A DNA stretch of 64,000 bases from Onchocerca volvulus (taxonomy: Eukaryota > Nematoda > Chromadorea > Rhabditida > Onchocercidae), in the NCBI GenBank assembly GCA_000499405.2, contig HG738138.1, forward strand, positions 5,764,888 through 5,828,887. The letters run 5' to 3'. The position numbers and the translations under genes were made by a program. This document shows, one piece after another, positions 11,654 through 24,161 of the stretch (its first letter is position 1; each line of letters begins with the position of its first letter). The notes under the pieces are model-generated. The model was not told the DNA's origin and searched no databases. It saw only the letters and a program-made list of their open reading frames with translations.

Positions 11654-13731
11654 TCAAGTGATCGTATTGTCTTTACTCTTTGATTTTTTTTTTCCTGTCC
11701 ATTTTCTCATCATTTTTCTCTCTCCACAGAGAACATTCATATTTCTTCTGAATCCATGATGGTATTGCAAATGATATGATCTGCTTGTCAGTAACTTTTG
11801 ACTGATGCATGTTTTTGAAATGTATGGACTGATTCAAATCAGGTTTATATGAAAGTGATGAAGTTATCGGCAAAAATAATTGTAAACTAAGCAATTGCCA
11901 ATTGAAAATTAAACAGCAAAGAAGTAAATAGAAGCAACTTTTAACATGGAATTTTGACTTTACACTTGATCAGAAATGATGGATATAAAAGGTAATTATA
12001 ATAATGAGCTTCATGGTAGCCGTGTAAAATCTTTTACGTTTCATTCAAACTCAAAAGATAACGTAAAGAAGAACTGAAATTTTCGCAAATAATAAATATT
12101 TTTAAGGAGTAATAACGCTCCAACACAATTTCTCCACGAACATGTTATTTATAAAGAAAAAAAAAAAAAAAATGAAAACTTCTGATGAAATATGACCTGG
12201 ATAGATTAATTAATGTGTAAATTGAAGAAAAGTATCAGAAGTATAATAGTTAACTTTTTCCATTCCTTAATAATGACCTTCTGAATCCTTAGCTTCTTTT
12301 CCATTATTCCATAAAAGAATGTTTTCAAGTAGCAATATAATTCTTCGTTGGATTGCATCATTTCTGATACTGAATTAAATGTTAAGGATCGAGAATTCAT
12401 GAATAGATTCATTAATAGTTCACAAATTGATTTACGATAGTTTCTTAAACTGCTTTTTGTCGGATTCACTACAATAAAGAATTCAAATTTGCATATTATA
12501 ACCAGTCGAATAAATGTTTAATTGTGCAGAACTGAATGATCCAAAATCTGAAAAGTTAAATTAACATAACAAAAATAATTGATTATTTGTTTCCGATGTA
12601 GTAGAACTTTTTATGACTTCAAATAAAAAAATTATTTAAACTATTAAAAATTTTTTTGTTCATTTTTTGCCATCAAGATAAAAAAGAATCTTTTTGGGTT
12701 TAAACTTCAAAAAATTCAATTTTCTTTAGAAATCAGCCAGATTTTTGTAAATTTAGGACTTTTTCAAAAATTAGAATGGTCAGATGAATTTTTGCTCGAA
12801 TTCCGATATATCTAATGAAGTTAGTCAGCATGTACTCAAAAATCGATTAAACTTTAAAGAGAAATTATCATGAAATACAATGCACGGCTTTGTATCCAAT
12901 CTTCATTTTACATTCTGTCAATCATAATGATGAAGATATTATTCCCTTTGAAAACAAACGTACTAATGAAATGCTTTCTGAAATGATGCAAAATTCTCAT
13001 TGACTTTCATATCTTCTTTGCTAGGTTATTTTCAGAGATTCTTCAAAATTTATTTTAAAATCCTGGAACACTTAAAAGCAGTAACTTGAGACCTTTTTGC
13101 AATGATGAATTAATTCGAATTAAAGAATGTACCATTGGGTGGTTGTGTCACATTTTATTTTCTTATCATTAATGATGAGAAGTGTATGGAAGGTGTGTAT
13201 GAATTTCATATGAACTATTCCATAGCAGCATGTGCAATAGATCATATGGGAAAATACTTGTTGATGAAATGATATATGAAACTCAGAAGGATGAAATGTT
13301 TTAAAAGTAAACGTAAAAATAAAAAATATTGCGGTTCATCCATCATTTTTACTCATGTAAAAAGTTATTTCAAAATCGAAGATATTGTTTACAATTTCGA
13401 GAGTAGAAATGAAATCACCATTGCTATCAGCAGAATAATTGAAAAGGGATATATATTTAGCAGATCAACAAAGAGTAATCACGAGTTAAACCGAATGATT
13501 CAAAAACCGATAAATGCCCCATACAATTTCCAAGCGTATTATAGGAAATGGTATATAAACTTTCGAATCTTCAATTATAAATTCCATTAAAAATTTTAAA
13601 CTATTTCACCTGAGAATTGAAGACGGCTTTAATCAATACATGCTTCAGGATATCCAAGGATATTTTAATTAGGAAAACCTATTGCGGTAAGTATTTGAGA
13701 TGATGATCGTTGGACAGACGAAAAACCATCA
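11654..13731 (-). CDS. Uncharacterised spliced gene, 5' end not found
   Basis: Not recognised. Six exons with matching phases: 13731-13679, 12547-12503, 12468-12278, 12196-12180 (17 nt), 12073-12038, 11828-11654. The first listed exon is entered in phase 2, so at least one upstream coding exon with the start codon is missing from this model; none was convincing between 13.7 and 14.4 kb. The product is polar, with segments such as SSAQLNIYSTVNPTKSSLRN, SICELLMNLFMNS, EELYCYLKTFF, KTCISQKLL and a Lys/Arg-rich tail ending SKSKDNTIT. There are few cysteines and no domain I can name. Consistent phase over five introns is the argument that it is real. It sits tail-to-head with the CPG4-like gene at 14.4-17.2 kb on the same strand. 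Confidence 0.45.
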
Positions 13732-13960
13732 CTAGAAAATAGAAGTCCAGTGTTCGAAAATCTATCGTAATCCCAATGTTTCAGTAATCTCAAGAAATGT
13801 AAGCTTCCTGGATTTCCATTAGAATGTAATAATTCATCATTTTAGGCATCTATAATACGAACTGGATTGTTTCACCTGTTATACTATGCTGCCAATTTTA
13901 AAAAAACTTATGGATCGAACAGTCAAGTAGAATGAAAAATGTAATTACTCGCAAGAACAG

Positions 13961-13991
<31 letters not shown>

Positions 13992-14378
13992 GAACAAACT
14001 AAAGTTTCAGTTCTTATGTGCTGTGTAATAAATTTTTCGAAGTCGATATTTATGTCACCATTATAACACAAATTGAAGCGTGACAGAAAACTGGAAATTT
14101 ATTGCTGATGAAAATACAATATTCTAAACAATAAATAGTTTGATATCGGAATAGCTAATGCATTCAATTTATATTTGACATCAATAACATTTGAAAAAAA
14201 AAAGAAAAAAAAAGCACAAAGCTCGAAAGAAATCCTGATTGAAATATAGGAATATCATAAAATGCCCAGGGAATGAAGGGATGTTCCTATTAGTGATGAT
14301 ATCAAGTTGTTTTAAAGATCAAATTTGACTATTAAGCTGATCTATATCAATTTCATCATATTTAAGTGAGAAAGAACA
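13732..14378. other. Short intergenic gap
   Basis: Separates two minus-strand genes and contains poly-A tracts (about 13960-13990 and 14193-14212). The missing first exon of the gene at 11654-13731 may lie here, but no segment gave both a start codon and the required phase. Confidence 0.4.
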
Positions 14379-17196
14379 TTAAGAGAAACCACTGATTAAT
14401 CGAACAACAGGATCAGAATTGGATAATGTTAATACCAGCCGTTGACAACTTGATGGAAAATGATCGAGGGAATCAGAAAGAATATGCCAGTCGTAGATAT
14501 CTGATGCATGCCATGTAATATACTGTGAGATTAGCGCAAGCGCTGAATCGGCTTCTTTTCTTTCGCAGCTTCCTTTCACTATCACTACAAATTTTATGTA
14601 AAATTCAATTAAGTTCTAAATTGATAAAATATTTGTTTCAAAAGTTGCCACGATTATCAGAACTATAAGAGATATCTGGCTATCCAGTACAGCGTGTTAG
14701 ACGTAGACTACCTGCTTTTCAGAAGTCTATCATACGACAATTATCGCTTTGACTTGCTTAAAGTTTTTAGAAAATGGATCTTTCAAGGCAAAACTACTTA
14801 AATTTGTCATTAAACAAAGTGTTTGATTAAATTTTATGAGTTTTACGTAAATTTCGATATAAGTGTAAAACACTGTGGTATTTTTTTTTTTTTTTTTTTT
14901 TTTTGCTTACATTCTTCGCACTGTAAGTAACATGACTGAAAAGAACAGAGTAGACCAAGTTCCCGTTCATATTTGCTTATTTCTTTTTTAGTGAACACCT
15001 GAAAAAGATAATGAGAAAGCACAATTGCAAGATTATTTTTTCTCAAATATTAATTGCTGAATTCATCGCAAAAACTTATAAAAGCTTTTTCCTTGGAACA
15101 CTTGAATCTAAATCATTTTGGACAAAGCTGAATTTTCTCCCTAATTTCCTATTCCACTGGATAGAAAAAAATATTATAAAAACTAGTCGTTAAAAAATCT
15201 TCAGAAATAAACCTTCTCGAAACAAATAGAAAATTAAGTGAAAACTGGAGATCGAAGTTATCTAACATGCGTTTCGTATTTGGAATGGATCATCTTTTCT
15301 AATGAGGTCAATCTGTGTCATTCTAAGGACACAACAAAAAAGCGACTAATGATGAATTTTGTTAAAAATGCTTGCCTTGCCAGGAAATGCTCGCTCTTTC
15401 TTTTCGATATTCTTTAACGCTTCCAAGTGACACGTTTGATCACATTTCAAAAACGTTAAAGGTTCCGTTTTTTCCAAGCAATTTCGCGCTTCCAGAAAAT
15501 GATGTTTCTTGAAACGACATAGAAAATTAGACGGTGAAAACACTCGAACTGCAGACTGAAAATTTTCGTGAACGCAACTTTCCAACATTCCAAAATTGAA
15601 ACAGAAATCAAAGCATCTCTTTTAAAATATCGTAACAAGTGATGAACTTTTCAGATGTACATTTGTTCAAAATTGAATATATGTCCAAATTAGAGAAATC
15701 AGAAAGAGTCATAGAGAAAAGAAATCCCAATAAAGAGAAAAAACGATCTAAACTTTTGCTTGAAATTTGAGTTATAATAAAAAATTCATTTTATTTCTTC
15801 TTACTATATCTTTCCTACATTGAAATGGTGCATCTTACTCATACCAAATTATTATAATATTGATTACGAAGTCGGTTAGTTTTTGCAAAATGAAGATGAG
15901 ACTTAATCATACTTTCGATTCATAAAGATCAAATTTCCATTATCTTCGACTCAGCACTAAATAATACCTTTATGGAGATATTATTTGTGATAGCTATCAT
16001 TTGCTGAAGAACTTGTAAAAGTATCGCATAGATGCAGTAAAATTAATTAATTTTTAGTTAATTAATTCTAAAACTGAGTCACAGCTGTTAGTTCATTTCG
16101 AATGGAAGTGAATTCACTCCTTCAGGTGAACAAGTATATCCCAAGACAATCTACCAGTTCGGATGGTGACAGCGTAATAGCCAAGTGGAGTCGCATTTTT
16201 CTTGCTTTGTGTCTAATTAGCATTCTATTGACGCAAAAATGATATTTTAGAGGATAGATGAAGGAATTACCAAGTTTGCATTGTTCACTAATGAGAAGTA
16301 AATGCAATAGGATCAGAAGATAGACCAAAAGAGCTAGAAAGTATATTATCTTTAAATCTCCATCGATCATTTTTTAGAAATTTTACGTTCAAATTTGCCA
16401 ATAAGCAGAAAAAAACCCACAATTCTGCATTTTCTGAATCAATGAATTTCGTACAAAAAAAGAAAAACTGGCCTGATCATTACATTCATTAATATAGCAT
16501 TGAGTGCGCTGTTCCGATATGTTGCAGTAAGTAATGAATCCAGCACGATCTAGTACTGCGGGATGCAAAGGAAATTCATAAAAATCCGTCATGCTCAAGT
16601 TGAATTCATGTTCAAATACATTTTTCCATTCATTATTGCAATCCTGACATGTGTAAAGTGACTAATCAGAATCCGTACATATCAATGGAATCATAATTTA
16701 AGGACTTTTATTATAATCATTAATTAATTTTATTCAAACTTGAATAGGAATGAAATCCACTCAGTCTTATTTCATAAATATAAAAATGAATGCCGCTTTT
16801 CACATTTTTAATTTCATAATGTGAATCTTTAGTTAACAGATTCATTTAATGAAGCTTTAAGGCAGGCATGCTATATGTAATCAACTAGCAAATTTAAGAA
16901 GATAGCAATATAAGTTGTTGATCGTGTACCTATTATTAATAAATATTATTTCATTAGTAGCAAGAAAACTTATCCTAATTCATATCAACCAACCGAAATG
17001 CTCTTAGAGTTACCTGGAAACATGTAGCATCGGTGGAATTTACTTCGGAAACATACATAAAGTCGCGTTTCCATCGGAACTGATAACTAAGCCTGAACTG
17101 GCTAACAATAACAGTGATGATAACAAAGAAGCAACTGAATGCTGATGTACGTAACAGTAAACTAATAATGCTCATCACGAACGTAACATTCACCAC
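14379..17196 (-). CDS. CPG4-like secreted cysteine-rich protein, about 290 aa
   Basis: Probably extracellular, of the nematode chondroitin proteoglycan 4-like type; the family is inferred from the cysteine pattern. Exons: 17196-17014 (hydrophobic N-terminus [20 protein letters not shown], signal or anchor), 16643 to about 16500 ([28 protein letters not shown]), 15618-15376 ([42 protein letters not shown]), 14998-14911 ([15 protein letters not shown]), 14584-14379 ([24 protein letters not shown]). The last three exons are phase-consistent. The exon 2 to 3 junction is unresolved; a 17-nt exon near 16290 could bridge it. The intron after 15376 appears to use a GC donor (GCAAGC). The C-terminal signature matches the gene at 55135-57127 (see findings). 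Confidence 0.6.
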
Positions 17197-18162
17197 CCAA
17201 CGAACTGCTCCCTACCCCTATCCTTTCTTGGTAATTTGGGTCAAATCAACACAACTCGAAGATCTCCCAAGTGACGCCCTCCAAGCGTTTCAAACCCAAT
17301 TCTCGTCATCCATATTAATTTGAATGTCCATATCCACTCCTATTTCATCCTTCATCCGTTCAGAAATATTGTGTAATTTTTCATGTAATTCAAACATTCA
17401 CTGACTCCAAAAATTTTATTTTACATATGAATTAGTTAGGAAAAACTCTCTCAAGATATTTCCAGAAGCATCAAGTAAGTCGAGAAAAACTACCAAATGT
17501 TATCGATTAAAGTTAGACTGTTTGAACAACAGGAATCATCAGCCATTGATGAGTTGAAAGAATTGTACACGTTCTCCAGTAACTCACGCGTCATGTACTC
17601 AAGTGACCAGTGAAAAATGCGATGTATAGAAATGCAGCGCGCAGTATGGACAGTAACTTAATCTATTAGATCTAAAGTCCTACAACAGCACAATTCTTCT
17701 TCTGAAAAATATAGTGCATACCTTTATTACGCAAGCTTATCTCGATACAGAAGTATATATCATCCTTAATTTGAAATTTAGAATGCTCATTTTGATATTT
17801 AGTATACCACAAAGTTATAATCAACGATCTCGTAGCTCTTCAGATCTGGCTACGTTCAATTCATCTTTCATAATATCACCTATAAAACATGAATCTCTTA
17901 TATCAGACAAAATATAAGCCTTCCAAGTCGTCGTTCTCATAATCTTTCTCAATCCAAATAAAATAAAAACAAAAAAGGAAGCAAAAAAAAAAAAAAAAAA
18001 AACTGAACTCTAGTTTTGATCATTTTAGTAGCTAATTTCAAATAAAGAAATACTCGAAAATCCAAAATAATCTTTATTGGGAACTAATACTGCGATCTAC
18101 AAGTCAGGTAAGCATCGATATTCTATTATGAACACAGAAGAATGGACATCTCGAATCAATTA
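17197..18162. other. Intergenic
   Basis: Upstream of the CPG4-like gene and downstream of ndua-12. No supported coding sequence; the small ORFs here lack splice sites or domain character. A poly-A tract lies at about 17984-18001. Confidence 0.45.
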
Positions 18163-19221
18163 TTATGTTTCCTTGAACTTCGGGTTCCATAGAGAGAGTT
18201 TTTGTCTTGTTGTCGAATAAGGATAATACTTCCGATTTCTGAAAAACAAATTTTTGTATTTAATTATCATTACTTAAATCAAACAAACCTTGAATGAAAT
18301 AAATGAAACACAACCTTATAATCTATTGTGGTATACACTCCTTAAATTTCAAAACCATACAAACCAATGAAACATTAACCTTCTTAAACAGTATCAAAAG
18401 TTCAGAAGAATGATAATAAAATACTTCTTAAACTTACTCCAATAAAGTTAAGGTCTCTTCATGATCCAACATCCATTTTCTTTGTTCTGGAGGATTCTGA
18501 ACAGGAGTTTCATCGGTTATATGATGTAACCACATGTGCCTATGAAAATATGAATTTTTGCACGTGAATTATTCAGAGCGCTTTTTTAAACCACAATTTG
18601 AATGATAGCAGGACAAAATTTTAAATAGTGAATAAGATCAGAATTAAAGAAAGATTAACTCACCATTCAGCAGGAATTTGAGAAGCATCATAATCAAGCC
18701 AAACATGTTCTGGATATTCAACCCAGCGATTTCGGGGCATAAAATATGAATTATCCTTAAAATATATAAGAAATTTAATGACTCAATATTGGTTCCAATC
18801 GCTTCACAAGGGATTTAAAAAATCACAAAAACTATGAAAGAAACGGTATAACCAACTTCATAATACTTATTGCCGAATTTGTCTTCCCCCATGAACTTCC
18901 CAATCCTCGTTTCATCCATTCTGAATAGAATATAAAAAATATATCAAAATGAAGAGAGACTGGTAAAAGTTAAAAATAACACGAAAACTAACATGATTGT
19001 AAAATACATTTCTTTCTTTGTTACATTTAAATACGGAATATCACAAATGAAATCTATTTCATTGTCTGCAATTACATAAAAAATAATACTGATGCAGAAA
19101 AGCATTTCAAATATGCTTACAAATAACGTTTCTTCGTGAAACCTATCCAGCCACCGCAACCTTTAACTATTTGAAAGAATTTCGTCAATACTCGCAAACC
19201 AAAAATTTCTTTCAAGCTCAT
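18163..19221 (-). CDS. ndua-12: NDUFA12, NADH:ubiquinone oxidoreductase subunit A12
   Basis: Accessory subunit of mitochondrial complex I (human NDUFA12/B17.2), bound to the matrix arm near NDUFS6. Five exons on the minus strand, starting 19221-19121, give 144 aa, against about 145 in human. Family hallmarks are clear: RIGKFMGEDKFGNKYYE, NSYFMPRNRWVEYP, IPAEWHMWLHHITDE, PEQRKWML and the C-terminal YYPYSTTRQKLSLW. The start at 19221 gives the expected short helix MSLKEIFGLRVLTKFF and lies 6 nt after a TTCAG acceptor, as expected for a trans-spliced mRNA. All introns are GT-AG (donors GTAAGC, GTTGGT, GTGAGT, GTAAGT). It lies about 740 bp downstream of ubxn-2 on the same strand, possibly co-transcribed with it. 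Confidence 0.95.
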
Positions 19222-19957
19222 CGGAATCTGAACATAAAGAGATGATATACACGAGAAACAAAGTACCAGAATATCAATGCGTCAAATGAAACATTCTCGA
19301 AATTATGATGAGACGACTGAAAACCGAAAAAAATAAGAAATTATTAGCTTCTCCAAACTGTACTAAATTCACCGAAATTACATCTACCCTAGTTGTTTTC
19401 CAAATTGACTAAGCTGTGATTTCAAACTCAACCAATAAAACGAAAGCATATTTGCATCACTCTTTCGACAATAGCATATGAAGCAAAGGTGACCAACACT
19501 GCGGAGACTATCCGTGTAATTAGTATAATAGATCGTCTACTTACGTGAGTTTGATGAAAGAAATTAGTGATATCAGACAAATCACGACATAATATTCTGT
19601 TCAATTTTCTCCCATTCTTTCTTCACAAATGAAGATTTTAATGATTATGCGCCTTCAGTTACACGAAATTCCAAAACATAATAAAAAGCAAAAAGTGCGG
19701 AAAACCAGTAGGTTGAACAATGACATGAAATGAAAGTTTTTTTATTTGCAATTCTTTAACACAGCAATTCAAACAATCCTCATAAGAAAGAGCGGAAAAA
19801 TGAAATATTATGATATTCTCTTTCCGAAATATGAAAGTTCTGTTATCCATGTGTTATACATTGATATTACTGAATAATTTCTATAAAACAGATAACTTGT
19901 CCTTTAAAGAAGTGATGGAACATGAACTAAAATAACAAGAATTACAGCGAACATAAA

Positions 19958-22696
19958 CTATACAAGTTTCACAACAATAACTGCATTCAATAAACCTGCT
20001 TCTTTCAAAGAAGTGTTCTCTTGTTCGATCACCTTATTCGGAAAAGTTGTCATCAAATTAAACGGCTGGAAGGCATAATCTGGTGCCGCACTAAAAATAT
20101 CGTAATACTTGATGCTGCATTTAGTTGCAACATTGCCAACACATTCACAGCTAAAAGCAACATTTGGAAATAAATAAGTGCAAATTCTACATTAAAAAAC
20201 AATCATTGAAAAACTGTGACTCACATTACGAGGAAATTCCGAATATCTCCAACTGTATGATTATGATTGAATTGCCCGACAATCCGTCCTCCACTTGGTA
20301 ATCGAATTTGCACATGCGTAATAGGCTCCCCATCAATTAGTTTTATAGTTTCCTGAGCTTTCTTAACACACTGAGAATCTAAAAATTATCCAAAATCAAT
20401 TATTTTCAGATCACTGAGTGACAATTTTAACATGATACTTTGTAATGTGTAAATGACAAACTGAAAATGTGCATTAAGATGTGTACTTCCTGAAAGACGA
20501 AACAATGCATAAAAAGTAATTCAGGCAGTATCCTCAAAGACAAAATTTATTGGTATTCATTAAATATTATAAATATAAAGACGATAAGAGTGAACAAGAT
20601 CAGTTCAAATTTTTTTTGCTAAAGTGTTATAAATATAGCTTACCTACAAATCCACCGTTCGCTGGATTGGCACCATTACTCGTGTTTTGCTCGAGATTTC
20701 CTGCAGAAATGACAGTAGGAACAATTTCACCTAGTCTTTGTCCTTGTCCACTGAACGGTTTCGATTTAACTACATATGGTTGATATCGACGTTCCATTCG
20801 AATGTCAATAGTTTTACCCGGATACTGTCGCATTATCTCGTTCGGAATGTGTCTAAATTGCTTTAAATATAAGTACGAAACAATACATCCACATACTCCA
20901 GAAGAACAACTGCATGTTACAACCAAAATATTTACGTCAAAAGATTGTCCACTAAAAACGCTTCATCCAACAATAGCACGATTACGCAGTCTCATATGGA
21001 CTGTTTAAAAAACCTATGATCACTACTAGTCAAATTTTCCATTCAAGCTACACTAGCTTTAGTTAGCCACTAAGCCGAAAGATTTCTTTGGCTCGTTGAT
21101 GTGTCAAAAAACATTCCATTCTGCTCTATCAATATGACAGCCAAAATCGATGAGGGTTTCAACAATTCCGAATCTTTCAACAAAAACAATAACTGCTGTT
21201 TTTGTTAGAAGACCCAATAAATTAGCTGTGGTCCTAATTTTCACAAAAAGTGATGCAAACATACCAGAACCCACTGAAAAGTATTTTACATCTTCTTACA
21301 TTACTTCAAAGTTTTTAGAAAACAAATAATTATAAAAGGCAGAAAATTTATCTGATTATGTTTAAAATTACCCTTCGCTAATTGATTGCAAAAATGAATG
21401 ATTTAGTAGATCATTGTACAGTCGAAGTGGCCCATCATCTACCGTAAATCCATTTTCCCACATGATAAGTGTCACTTCTTGCTAAAACAAAAACAAGATT
21501 GGTTATCCTAAATCTATTTCATTAAAAAAATACTAACACAAATTTCAAAAACTCAAATATGAAAGAAATAACAAAATGTGCTTACTGGAACTGAATCAGA
21601 GGAAACATTTGATTCAACCAACTCGGATGGCTGTACAGTATCCCCCAAACGATAACCTTTACTACCTGAAGCGAACTTTACTGCATCACGTGTTCCAAAT
21701 TTAGCATTCTCTTCTGGTGTCAGAGATTCGGCACCATGTGCACGAGCTGAATTGAAGAACTGTGAAACGATGTCTTCACTACGTGAACTATCTGGTCCAA
21801 GCACTAGATTCCCACTGAAATATTGTTTAAAACGATAGTAAAATGTAAATATATATCGATGTTTTACATAAATTTTCATAAATTGTGTCAGTTCTTATTT
21901 AAAGAAAATTCAAGTTCTTTTGCAACAAATTTTGGGAGAATAGAACGAGGAGATATAGTCCCATAGTCATAAACTTCCAAAGCAGTTCTGGAAATTACTC
22001 AAGTGATTCTTTATCTCTCTAAGAGAAATTAAGAACAGCACATAATCGAAGCCTTCACAAAAATTATACGGCAGAAAGTTCAACCAAGTTTACCTCTGCT
22101 CGCTACCACCAACAAAAAATCCCTGCTGACGCTTCTCATCATTATTAGGCGGACTACTGCTCCGACTTCTTGATTTTTTATCCGATGAATGTAAAGTTGC
22201 AATTCTATAATAATTCAACTTATCTTAAATATCTCCTCCCATATAACAAAGAAAATGATAAAAGTTAAATTTCCTCTCACGACAATCGACCGATAGAAAG
22301 CCAGCGAATTTCAATCGCCTTTATGTTTGCCTATTGAACTGTAACTGAGAAACATAAAAGTCTAACATACTGAACAATTCTAATTGAGACAACCAAAACT
22401 GTCCAGTCATCAATAAAACGCATCTCCTTTCTTCAGGAGATGGGCAAACAGAGACTGTATATCAGTTCTCTAGTCATTTCATTTAATCCACCGCTATTTT
22501 GGTATTTCGGACTATAAAACTGGCACAACGCTTGCTTTTTTCGCTTATCCGAAGCTTCTACGTCATCTCTTGTTATACTTCGACGATACTCGACCGTCAT
22601 AATTCACATCAAAATCTGATGCATGCTAGGTATGACATTTCATGACTGTAAAAATATCAGAGAATCAATGAAATTAATGACAGACCTGCGGCTCAT
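19958..22696 (-). CDS. ubxn-2: p47/NSFL1 cofactor-like UBX protein (p97 adaptor)
   Basis: Adaptor of the AAA ATPase p97/CDC-48, used in membrane fusion and ubiquitin-dependent segregation. Seven exons: 22696-22686 (11 nt, tentative start), 22204-22094, 21814-21586, 21481-21372, 20852-20644, 20378-20225, 20090-19958; 318 aa, phases all agree. Order: a [17 protein letters not shown] segment typical of p47; YRLGD; SEP domain ([26 protein letters not shown]); UBX domain ([45 protein letters not shown]). Human p47 has an N-terminal UBA domain; none is visible here. The first exon (MSR) is inferred only from phase; its donor GTCTGT is weak, so the N-terminus may differ. It lies directly upstream of ndua-12. 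Confidence 0.92.
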
Positions 22697-23412
22697 TGTA
22701 TAATTATGATATAAATGTCCAAAGAATGATGCTACCGGAAAAAGAAAAATTCTGAAATAATTTCGCGATAACATATAAAGAATGTGTCGAGATACAGTTC
22801 AATCGCGAAATGCTGTTTATCGCCATCCTCTATTATTCTCTAATCTATATAGTTAGCATGAATACAGGGCAATTTAAACGTGAACCTCGGATGAAAGCAA
22901 TTTACGACATTCGTCTCACACCGTTTCCCCCTCCAGGAACTAATGCTTGGCAACGAGTGAAACCACGCTGTTTCTCACACACAAAAAAAAAAAAAAAAAA
23001 AAAAACCATTATAATTCGCGAACCACAATGAAAACTTCCGTCCCTTCCCCACACTTCGTTTCAATTCATTGTGCCTCCACGCGTAATGTTAAAGATATTG
23101 CAATGTTTTGTTCGTAATTTAATTTGTCATTAATGCATGTATAAACGACAAAATTTTTAATTCCATCTCTTGTAAACAGTAATTAAAAAATAAGCATACT
23201 GCTCACTTCCATAAAAAACACGTATAACTAACATTTGTATGTGCCTTCAACAAAATGCTTTGAAACAATAAAAAAGGGTGACTAATATAACAGCAATAAA
23301 CGAAAATTTTTTCAAATTACAATTTCTCATCTCTCGCCTTAAAATCTATTAATTGAACGGAAATACAATAGGTTTGAAAGGAAATGCCTCGAATAAAAGC
23401 TTAATCCAATCT

Positions 23413-23819
23413 TTAATGCTCCGTCAAGATACTTATGGCGGAATATGCATTTGAGTATGTGATGCCAATTTCTTTGGTATTGGACCGGATTCTATGTAAA
23501 GTTGTAAATTTATCTATATAATCACTAGAAATCAGCAAAACACTATTTTTCAACGATATCACTAATAAATGCTTACTGATGAAGATGAGAAATATTAAAT
23601 CAAGGAAATGTTTTAGAATAAAAGGATTTTGACTAAAATTTGCAGCATCTTTTTATTTTGAATTGGGCAGGTTCGAATTTTTCGGTGAAATTATCCTCAA
23701 CTAAATAAAATACATTGAGAAAAAAAAAGTTTTTCGGACAGTTCACCGTACATCACCCTTTCGATTACTTCCGATAGCTCCTCATTCGCAGTTGTTGCCG
23801 CCATTACAGGTAGTGTCAT
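23413..23819 (-). CDS. Possible small two-exon gene, 57 aa
   Basis: Weak candidate. Exon 23819-23747 (MTLPVMAATTANEELSEVIE) and exon 23513-23413 (DKFTTLHRIRSNTKEIG, ending SILTEH) are phase-compatible and give 58 codons with stop. An AAG acceptor after a T-rich run lies 26 nt upstream of the start, and the frame is open back to that acceptor (DVSGIGK). So this could instead be the 3' end of a longer transcript. No domain recognised. It lies about 340 bp downstream of the coiled-coil gene at 24162-24995, on the same strand. Confidence 0.3.
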
Positions 23820-24161
23820 CTTTCCTATGCCCGAAACATCCTTAAAAAAGTTTGCTTATGAATCAAATTTAAAAATGCTTTGGTATTAATATGGTTCGAA
23901 TTCATATTGGTCACAATGAGAATAAGTGATAGTTACTTAGAGAATTTCTTACCATGCTGCTGATCTTGCAGTATCTGTATTTTTCTACAGTTGTTTTGTT
24001 CCACTTCACGAAGTCTGAAATTTATAATAATTTATGCGAACAAGTACGCTATGCTTTAACTCCACGGCACTTGGGAAATCTTAGGAATCAATTCTATAAA
24101 AAATTAACTATGATTTTCTCATCAGACTATGTCAGTAACTCTACTGGGTTAAAATAGCAGT

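Noticed and set aside
13276..13590. 104-codon plus-strand ORF
   Set aside because: Lys/Asn/Ile-rich as expected of AT-rich non-coding DNA, with no splice context or domain; it lies near the 5' side of a minus-strand gene.
16100..16370. 82-codon minus-strand ORF with a hydrophobic stretch
   Set aside because: It lies in an intron of the CPG4-like gene; only a possible 17-nt exon within it fits the phase of that gene.
20550..21008. Plus-strand ORFs across 20.5-21.0 kb
   Set aside because: They are antisense to ubxn-2 exon 5, whose minus-strand frame has clear p47 homology.
23660..23900. GGTTCGAAT-type strings that could mark a tRNA T-arm
   Set aside because: No matching acceptor, D or anticodon arms could be folded around them or at similar strings near 3246.
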